From Taxillus chinensis (Eukaryota; Streptophyta; Magnoliopsida; Santalales; Loranthaceae), in NCBI GenBank assembly GCA_023512835.1, contig CM042087.1:47891682-47955681 (forward strand): a DNA stretch of 64,000 nucleotides, read 5' to 3'. Of this stretch, positions 48,101-64,000 are shown in pieces. A program made the translations under genes and the position numbers. The first letter of the stretch is position 1; the number at the start of each line of letters is the position of its first letter. The notes beneath the pieces are model-generated. The model saw only the letters and a program-made list of their open reading frames with translations. It did not search any database and had not been told where the DNA came from.

Positions 48101-49992
48101 AAGCCTAATTATACAATATCTCACTAATTAAGGTATTACTCAATTCTAGTAATAACATTCAACCTCTGTCTCAAAAGTTAAATCTGCTCCCCTGCCTCAC
48201 GTTATGGAACATTGCATCAAAATCTAGTATGTAGCAATAGTGTAACAAAGGGACTTCCATATGACAACAATTATGCCATTTTCACCAGCAAGCAACAACG
48301 TTATTGAAATCTTCGAGCAACAATGAGCGATCAAGGAAACCCAAGAGCTAGCGGCAAATCTACGACTAAGGACACAAAATCTTTCCCAATCATGTGACTT
48401 CACATTTTATGCTCAAAATTTTGATTTTGCGCTGATTTAAGGATCAACAATCTTATATCAATTTTAACTAGATCAATGGCAGTAAAATCTTACTATTATA
48501 TAATTAAAATTACAATTTTGACAGTCTTACACTAGAGTTAGCCTCTATTTATATAGTAAACCAAACTTGGGATTCTTAAGGTCTCATTTGATTTTGCTCT
48601 CATTCTTAGTTTTTCGCTCTTGATTTCATTTTTTAAAGAATTAGAAACACGAGTGCATTTGTGTTAACATTATTGTTCCTAAGAGTTCCTAAAAAATGAA
48701 AATTGGAACAGAAAATGGAATATATATATATATATATATCATAATTGTCAAGATGTATTTTTTCTAGGAATTGAAAGCATGGTTTCTTTTTTTCCTTAAA
48801 CAAAAGTTCCCTCATTGATTCCTATAGAAGACAAACTTGATACACTTCTTTTTCTATCACACCTCTCTCTATGGCCATCTGATTTGATCCAGCCACCACA
48901 TCTCTCCCTAAGACGTCTCTCTATGTGATGTTGACCAATCTTTATAAATACTACCCTAAGAGGTCTCTTTCTCCAATAACAGCTTCTTCCGTGATGCAGT
49001 AGCAAACAATCTCCCAAGGATTTCATGCTGATCTCACCGGAAAACATGGCTTCTGATAGATACACAACCTACTCAACACCTCCTTCCACTGTTCCTTAAT
49101 CTCCTCATATCACCAGACTTCGACCACATGACCAACACAATCCACCATCAAAACACAACCACCACCAGTCTCTGACCCCTGCGCTCTCATTTAGGTTTAT
49201 TCCTGCCATCCATGCCCACTCCGACAACACTGTCACATTCCCCCAGCTCTAGATCAAATGACTCTTGCCATGCTACTTTCTTTTTTCTTTTCCTTTGCAA
49301 GAACAGAAGCTCATAAATGCAATCGAACATATTTTCATTTTTAATGATGGATGAGTAATATGAGAATGTGAATGAGGGGAAGGGAAACAAGTTTGTATCT
49401 TGGGAAGTGAAACGGGGAATGAGAGCAAGAACAAATGGGGCCTAAGCTTCGTTGTCTCATTATGAATAAATCACATTGGCATTCCTAACTTTGTAGTATC
49501 ACCAACTAAAGATTGCGAAAGCACCCACCGTTTACATATGAATATGTCCCCTCGTTTACAAAATCAGCACATCGAATAATTTTAAAAGCTCAAAATATGA
49601 TATTTGAATTGCAGGTCATGGATCCAAACAAAACTTTTTTTAAAAAAAAAACCCACATGTAAGTTTTTAAAATCGCAAGACAAAGACAAGGAGTTAAAAC
49701 TAATTCGACAGCCAGTTATATGACACAGCGAAAGTAACAACACATCAGCAAAACACACCAAAGTAACAACACATCAGCAAAACACACCAAAGTAACAACA
49801 CATCAGAAAACAGAAAGACCACCGCCATGGGGGGGAATTTTAAGAAATAATAAATAAATAAAACAAAGTAATAATAATAAAAAAAAAACAAATGAGAGGA
49901 AAGGGCGGGCGAGGAAAGTTGTTAACCTCAGCGGTGGTGAAACCTGAGAACTCTTTATCCTTTCGCTGGTCTCTTGGGCGAAGACGCTCCAT
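30174..49992 (-). CDS. SHH1: SHH1 (SAWADEE homeodomain homologue 1), complete
   Basis: Nine exons (minus): 49927-49992, 41393-41484, 36213-36258, 32275-32413, 31389-31449, 30977-31028, 30579-30722, 30380-30499 and 30174-30218 (stop TAA). Phases match at every junction, giving 254 residues, near the roughly 258 of Arabidopsis SHH1. Residues about 17-85 are the divergent homeodomain ([16 protein letters not shown], then [14 protein letters not shown] as helix 3). Residues about 125-250 are the SAWADEE domain: [75 protein letters not shown]. In Arabidopsis SHH1 reads H3K9me2 with unmodified H3K4 and helps recruit Pol IV in RNA-directed DNA methylation. Introns 1-3 are 8.4, 5.1 and 3.8 kb and packed with copia relics. 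The exon 8 donor region is locally repeated. Confidence 0.93.
32540..35905 (+). mobile_element. Ty1/copia pol relic in SHH1 intron 3 (antisense)
   Basis: The fragments follow copia order. Integrase core: [15 protein letters not shown] about 32790, [11 protein letters not shown] about 32870, [12 protein letters not shown] about 32910, and a QQNGVAERKNR-like patch about 33010. [18 protein letters not shown] about 34135 and [15 protein letters not shown] about 34310. RNase H: HDRTKH about 34940, resuming after an insertion with [17 protein letters not shown] about 35800-35880. Stops and frameshifts are abundant. Confidence 0.85.
34996..35783. mobile_element. TIR element inserted in the copia RNase H (hAT-like)
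   Basis: Its ends CATAGTAATCAAAG and, read on the other strand, CATAGTAGTCAAAG are inverted repeats (13 of 14 equal). The copia RNase H reading stops before it and resumes after it. Flanks CTATGTTT and ATATATTT agree at 6 of 8 positions, a plausible decayed 8-bp hAT-type duplication. No transposase was seen. It is related at its ends to 39366-39778. Confidence 0.65.
36541..39863 (-). mobile_element. Ty1/copia relic in SHH1 intron 2 (sense)
   Basis: Read on the minus strand from high to low coordinates: a primer-binding-site-like word (TGGCATCAGAG, 39853-39863) beside the LTR, gag-like sequence (38535-38960), protease region [20 protein letters not shown] (about 38180) with [12 protein letters not shown], integrase end [14 protein letters not shown] (about 37700), RT start [10 protein letters not shown] (about 36970), and RNase H end [14 protein letters not shown] (about 36560). 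It is heavily decayed. Confidence 0.75.
39366..39778. mobile_element. Short TIR element of the 34996-35783 family
   Basis: The left end CACAGTTGTCAAAAGCGC and the right end CTTTTAACAATTATG (inverted CATAATTGTTAAAAG) match each other and resemble the ends of 34996-35783. Both elements carry CCTAGG near the left end. This one is 413 bp, non-coding, and lies in the decayed copia leader. Confidence 0.5.
39864..40892 (-). mobile_element. Copia 5' LTR (about 1.03 kb)
   Basis: It begins TG and ends CA on either strand. On the minus strand it opens TGTTAGGGGTCAAAATGATC, has a TATA-like CCTATATAAGTACC (about 40367-40380), and ends immediately before the primer-binding-site-like word at 39853-39863. 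The position fits the 5' LTR of the relic at 36541-39863. No matching 3' LTR was located, though a ~100-bp piece recurs at 38933-39030. Confidence 0.65.
41990..42690 (-). mobile_element. Copia gag relic in SHH1 intron 1
   Basis: On the minus strand, [24 protein letters not shown] sequence (about 42500-42590) matches the gag region of copia elements; a Gly-rich stretch follows around 42190. The segment of about 75 bp at 42366-42438 is repeated at 42501-42578. Confidence 0.6.
43379..44195. mobile_element. TIR element (about 0.8 kb) in SHH1 intron 1
   Basis: The left end contains GTTTGATAAATAAAAATC and the right end, read on the other strand, GTTTGATACATGAAAATGG. GAATGAGAAT-type words appear near the ends. 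There is no transposase and the target duplication is not resolved. Confidence 0.5.
44630..47593 (-). mobile_element. Ty1/copia relic in SHH1 intron 1 (sense)
   Basis: A primer binding site TGGTATCAGAGC (minus, 47582-47593) lies at its 5' side. Integrase C-terminal sequence appears at 45365-45691 ([52 protein letters not shown]). The late RT region is at 44626-44946 ([40 protein letters not shown]). It is full of stops. LTR-like sequence starts at 47594 and is interrupted by the GC-rich block at 47685-48013. Confidence 0.85.
47685..48013. repeat. GC-rich interspersed repeat (GAGGCG-type)
   Basis: It is dense in GGCGCC, GAGGCGG and CCGCCTCA words in both orientations, unlike the AT-rich LTR-like sequence on both sides, so it looks inserted. 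Compare 2489-2690 and 59893-60060. No coding potential is supported. Confidence 0.45.
48579..49446. mobile_element. TIR element (about 0.87 kb) in SHH1 intron 1
   Basis: The left end CTCATTTGATTTTGCTCTCA and the right end, read on the other strand CCCATTTGTTCTTGCTCTCA, form a clear ~24-bp inverted repeat. No transposase was seen. Flanks do not give a certain target duplication, so the superfamily is open. Confidence 0.65.
49731..49812. repeat. 29-bp tandem repeat, about 2.8 copies
   Basis: The unit begins AAAGTAACAACACATCAGC and repeats at 49731, 49760 and 49789 almost without change. It lies in SHH1 intron 1, about 115 bp downstream of exon 1. Confidence 0.9.
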
Positions 49993-51306
49993 TACTGCTT
50001 TGCACTTTGCTTGGTCCGTCAAACTGTGTGCTGTATGAAAAAGCAAAGCACAATCCCTTCCTTCCCTCTCGTCGTCTTGTGTCGAGCCACTATTTATATT
50101 TATACTTATATATATATATATATATTCATATATATAATAAAAAAATTATAACGACCTAGCTACGTTTGCTAAATAATTTATTCATATAAAATATCATAAA
50201 TATATTTTAAAATAAAGGGGGTGCAGAGAAGCAGTAGTGGCAGGGGCTGGAATATTAACAATAGGGGGGGAAGTGAACCTTGAAACCTAGGTCCTCCTGG
50301 GTCATAGGTCCTAGGTTGGTTGGTCGGTAGGTTGGTCGGTCGGTGGTCAAGGTCAATCGACGAATGATGTCACGGAACGGAACTAGGGCGCTGCTGCTGC
50401 GCTGATCAGGGAGGGAGAGAGACGCCGGCGGCGGTAGCCGTAGGGGTGCAGAGAAGTGGCAGCGGCACCGTAGATTTTTCTTTATCTCAATAATAAATTT
50501 ATATTACAAAAATAACTTTGAAAAATGAAAAATGTTTATAAATATCTTCGGGTTCGGATAAAACAAAGCAATATGCCGTTGCGCATCATTAAATATTGGA
50601 AAAAAAAAAAAAAGATCTGGTTGGAGCGGAGTGGGAATGGACATCAGTTGCCAATTTATGGTGACTTTTAAACAGTGTTAGTACGTGAACTCTCCAGACT
50701 AATACATATACATATAATAGTTGATTAATTTGATTACACGATGTTAATATTATATATAGTCTTAATGTAATTATTAATGATTTCTGCCTTCACCCTGCAT
50801 CTGTGCACTGTGCACTGCTCCCAATTTGATGGAGTGTATTTTATTTTATTATTATTCCTTAACAAGTCATTAAATTGTTTATCTACAGAGTAATGATCTC
50901 ATGTTATTGTATTATCGTCTTAAAAAAAAACATATAGATTATGTTTTTTAGGATTATTTTCCTAAACATTATGTTATATAATTATTTTTATTAGCATGTT
51001 AGAACCAATAATTAATAAATCTTAAGATTTGAGGCAGAAGAAGGGGACCGGGTACGAGGATGAATAGTAGGACGGAGATTTGTTGCGCCTGCGTACAAAA
51101 CCCTGCGCATCCAACCGGGCGCCAGTCCCCCTTCTGTTTCAAATCACGCCGTCTCCTCTGCCACTGCCACCATGTGAATGATAAAATAGGGAAGCCATTT
51201 CAATAAATCTTTTCAGAATTCCTCAAAAATGCTGTCATTAGGAAAATATTAGGAACCAACTCTGAGTGATATGTTACTAAAAAAATATAACCCAGGTCAT
51301 GCTTGT
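49993..51306. other. SHH1 promoter region / TrpRS 3' flank
   Basis: An AT run (50107-50130) sits about 120-140 bp upstream of the SHH1 ATG and could serve as a TATA region, but start sites cannot be read from sequence alone. A GGTTGGTCGG-type repeat occurs at 50310-50345. No additional gene is seen. Confidence 0.4.
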
Positions 51307-60590
<9,284 letters not shown>

Positions 60591-60616
60591 AACCTAAACA
60601 CAAATGCATGCGCACA

Positions 60617-60619
<3 letters not shown>

Positions 60620-60658
<39 letters not shown>
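60620..60658. repeat. (GA)n microsatellite at the TrpRS 5' end
   Basis: On the TrpRS strand it reads (CT)n and lies between two candidate start codons (60723 and 60590). Confidence 0.95.
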
Positions 60659-60661
<3 letters not shown>

Positions 60662-60723
60662 GAGCTGAAACGAGGAGGCGTGTTGGAGAGACCTAGAAAG
60701 TGAGAGAAGGTGGAGCTATCCAT

Positions 60724-62652
60724 GTTCCTTCTTCTTCTTCCTTGCACCGCTGACGGCGTCGCTGGTCAGCAGACGGCTTCTCTGCTACGGATTTGCGAAA
60801 TGGGGACGACAATATTCGGGAACTATTTTTACTTGATTCCCTTTATATTTACGCAATTTGAACTTTGAACCCTATGTTTTCTTCCCTATTGTAATTCGAT
60901 GCATGTATACAACATTCACTTCAGGGACTATAATGTAAATTCATGATTATAACGTACATTTTCAAGATCTCATTTCTATTTATTCATTAAATAAGTTTGT
61001 TTTTTTAATATATAGCAAGGTTTCCTGAATAAGTTTGTTTAAGTGCTCTTAAACAATTGTTGAATTAACAAATTAAATATTAGGTATACAAATTATTTTA
61101 TGAATATATATTTTAAAATTATTATTAAATAAAAAAAATTATTTATTTATTATTATTATTATATTATTTATAACGTATATATAATAATTATTTAAATATA
61201 TTTAATAAATTATAATATAAATAATTAAGTCATTGTATTCTTTGTTACATGTCCACCTTTGCGTCATATTAGTTAATCTTGTTGATACATTAACCTTAAT
61301 ATATTACCATATAAAACTCTCACGTAACCTATCAATATATATATATATAAACAAATTTTAATATAACCGAATGAACACGTAACCTAATGTAAACCATTTT
61401 TATTTTGTATTGTTGAATTATTTTTATTGTTATAGTTTAATTTTAACACTCAAACTTTATGAAAATATTCATTATATATTGACATTTTAGTTAGAGCTAT
61501 AATCCTAATTTTAAAATAACAAAAAATCATATTTTAAAAAATACAGCTTCTTCATCGATTAACATATATAGAGTCGGCTCTTGGCTTTTGTAGCCTAAGG
61601 CTGTCAATTGAGGCCCCCAAATTTTAGGGACTTATAAAAAAAACATCAAGTGTGTATGCAAATTCAAATTGTTTTTGCATGAGATAATGAATGTTTACAA
61701 TGTGACTAGCATAATACTCAAAAGGAAGAGCAACTGGAGAATAAAGCTAGTTCCTATGGTATCTCTCTAACTTTTTCTCCAATAGTTCTCTTTTTGGCCA
61801 ACAAAATATAAAAGATTGTGACTGTTTTTTAAACAATTCACTAAAAAAAACAATTTGTTTTTTTTTTAATGAAACTTATAAATTATAAAATACATACACA
61901 TCTCCATTTCCACTTTCACCTCTATTAAGATTGCCAGCCATATATGAGTTTGATAAGTAAAATGTTGCATGCATAGTAAATAGTAATATTATGTGTAATT
62001 AGTAATCAATGATTTATTAGTGAAAATGTATTGTAATGAAAAGAATGTTTGCTATAATATCACTCCATTCATCCCACTTTACTTGATTATTTGCATTTTC
62101 CTTAACTTAATAGAAGAATGTTTCCCCAAATCATCATTCAAAAAAATTAATGTTTTTGTTGTTATCTTTCACATGTATGCATACTTCGATATAGTTACCT
62201 TTCTATCCAGGCTAGTTATGAGGATAGAGACAATGAATCGAATACCATTTTAAACAACTTTTTTCTTCTTTATATAAATATATATCACAATAATTTTTAT
62301 AAATTATTGTAGATATATCATTAAAATATTATATTATACTATTTTATTTATTTAATATTTTTTTATAATTTAATATGAAATAAAAGTAAAAATTATAATA
62401 ATTATAAAGATAAAAAAGTGATAATTTTTTTATATAATTTAATAATTATATGAAGTAAATAATATTTTTTAATATATAAAGGAATATTAGTTAAATATAA
62501 ATTTTGGAATTATTTTATGATTTTGTTTCTCCATAAACGGACTCTGATGAATGTAGTGAATGTCCGACGCCACCCCCACACTCCACCCCCACCCCCCACC
62601 AACACACACTCACACTTTCCATCTGAAGGAGAAGAATAAGGAGCAGGAGGAG
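60724..62652. other. Head-to-head intergenic region TrpRS / cereblon
   Basis: This holds the two divergent promoters. The middle (61000-62500) is AT-rich with TATATA runs and poly-A/T. A short block at 61560-61620 looks like repeat debris. No gene was recognised; the frame at 62020-62253 has no family motif. Confidence 0.4.
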
Positions 62653-63862
62653 ATGGAGAACGAGAGCGTGCCGGTAGGCGAGAGGCTTCAGATCCAACAT
62701 ATCCGAGAGCTCGAATTCGAGGAGCTTGAGATCGAGGAAGTTGAAGATCACGGCTCCGACTCCGATCACCCCCACGGCCGCAAGTAATCTTCAATTCACC
62801 TTTCATTTTCAACCCTCCCTATTTGCTTCATCGCCTTCCATTGATTCGTTCATTTAAGGGTTTTGGGTCCAATGTTTTGGTTGTTATTATTATTATTATT
62901 TCCTCCTCCACCCACACTGCACCCCCTGTTCGATAATAATAATAATAATAATCATGTCCCAGCTACAACTCGATCAGATACATAACACGCAACTTGCATT
63001 TTTTTTTTTGGTGGTGTTTTTGTTTTTGTTATAAGGTTTAGCCTTAACTGGTGTGACATTTATTGTTTGCTGTTTTTTTTTTTTAAAATTTACTGGGTTG
63101 ACGTAGCCATGGTTATCGAGGAGCTGCATCGGGGGAAGTGACCTTTGATCCCTGTCTGGTTTCACTTCATACGTATCTCGGCGGTAGGTATATTATTTTG
63201 TCTTGCTTTATTTCGATCCAAAATAATGATAATAATCTCCATTTTTAATTATTATTATGTGAACCAAAATCACTGCTTGCTTAGCAGTTATGCGTTTCCA
63301 TTTCCATGTAACAGAGGTTGAAGATACTCAGCGCAGGGTGGTTTTCTTAGATACTGGGACCCTCTCGAGCTTACCACTAATCTTTCTCGAAGGTGTTTGA
63401 TTACTTTTTTTTTTTCTATTTTTATTAATAACGTGGGACTGGTAACTTATTTTTTATAGCATACTGTTTTATATGCTTTGATTAACAGATAACGTGTTTT
63501 TTTACTCCTCTTTCTCTTGATTTAACATTTTATGGAATATAATTGTACCCGCCTTCCTTACTTTCTCTTGTTTGTTAGGAGTTGTTCTATTTCCTGAGGC
63601 AACCCTTCCTCTGAGAGTCATTCGACCTAACTTTATAAAAGCTGTTAGGAGAGCATTGGATCAAGTTGATGCACCTAATACGATAGGCGTGGTAATTGAG
63701 CCACTTCTACCTGGTTCTTTATTGCCATATGCCTGTATCTACGTGCAAAATATTCTTTTTCCCAAAAACTTATAACAGTATTTGATTTGTGCTTAGGTTC
63801 ATGCTTACAGGGAGACTGAATATGGAAGCTTAAGGTTCTCACCCATAGGGACAACTGCCGAG
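62653..63862 (+). CDS. CRBN: Cereblon homologue (Lon N-terminal-domain protein), 5' part
   Basis: Five exons: 62653-62783, 63107-63183, 63315-63392, 63579-63691 and 63797-63862, all in phase with GT-AG introns, giving about 155 residues before the window ends. The start MENESVPVGERLQIQHIREL leads into an acidic stretch (ELEFEELEIEEVED). Then comes FDPCLVSLHTYLGEVEDTQR, VFLDTG, and the Lon N-terminal-like core EGVVLFPEATLPLRVIRPNF with QVDAPNTIGVVHAYRETEYG. Plant cereblon is a substrate receptor that docks on DDB1-CUL4 ubiquitin ligases. The C-terminal CULT domain (ligand-binding tri-Trp pocket) must lie to the right. The upstream ATG at 62560 in the same frame is possible, but its Pro/His-rich lead (PHPPPTHTHT) looks like 5' UTR. 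Confidence 0.9.
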
Positions 63863-64000
63863 GTTTACTACCTAACCTTGCCAGTAATACGTCTCATGTA
63901 AAATTGCATGTAAAATTTTGATTGTAGCTGCATTAATTCATTTTATGGCGAAAATTTTAGCTTGTGTGCTTACTTATCAAGCTGGAATGCTGGATATGAA
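63863..64000 (+). other. Cereblon intron 5 (start)
   Basis: It follows the GTTTAC donor at 63863. No further exon is seen before the window edge. Confidence 0.7.

Noticed and set aside
62510..62812. Minus-strand ORFs of 86 and 100 residues across cereblon exon 1
   Set aside because: They lie antisense to a conserved exon and have low-complexity Arg/Ser or Leu/Val content without family resemblance.

Overview
This is nuclear DNA from a flowering plant with a repeat-rich genome. The evidence is spliced genes with GT-AG introns, plant-specific families (SHH1 of RNA-directed DNA methylation, a MUT9-like kinase, an organellar TrpRS), abundant copia, gypsy, LINE, hAT, PIF and SINE debris, and AT-rich intergenic DNA. 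I cannot name the species. Gene models were built by hand by translating exons, checking splice dinucleotides and checking codon phase across every junction.

Layout. (1) 1-5299: transposon graveyard (LINE relic split by a PIF/Harbinger-like element; hAT transposase relic split by a tRNA-derived SINE). (2) 5300-15560, minus: GWT1/PIG-W inositol acyltransferase of GPI-anchor synthesis, nine in-phase exons, 3' end off the window or behind a very long intron. (3) 15.6-20.3 kb: gypsy/copia fragments, a 22-24 bp minisatellite and a GC-ended MITE. (4) 20.36-24.6 kb, plus: a composite locus made of a ribose-5-phosphate isomerase fragment, an unidentified coding fragment and a MUT9-like (casein kinase 1 clade) kinase gene that lacks its N-lobe and carries a 2-nt frameshift; part of it is duplicated at 26.6-27.8 kb with the middle deleted. 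(5) 30174-49992, minus: complete SHH1 (homeodomain + SAWADEE), nine exons, with three giant introns full of copia relics. (6) 51307-60590, minus: complete organellar tryptophanyl-tRNA synthetase, 14 exons including a 22-nt microexon. (7) 62653-63862, plus: first five exons of the cereblon homologue, running off the right edge.

The genes do not form an operon or pathway. From memory, the MLK, TrpRS and cereblon homologues also lie close together on Arabidopsis chromosome 2, so part of this order may be ancestral synteny. I found no CRISPR array, prokaryotic system or clearly new machinery. The most notable items are the composite kinase locus and its partial duplicate, the TE-swollen introns of a TE-silencing gene, a GC-AG intron, a repeated splice junction, and several dateable nested insertions.
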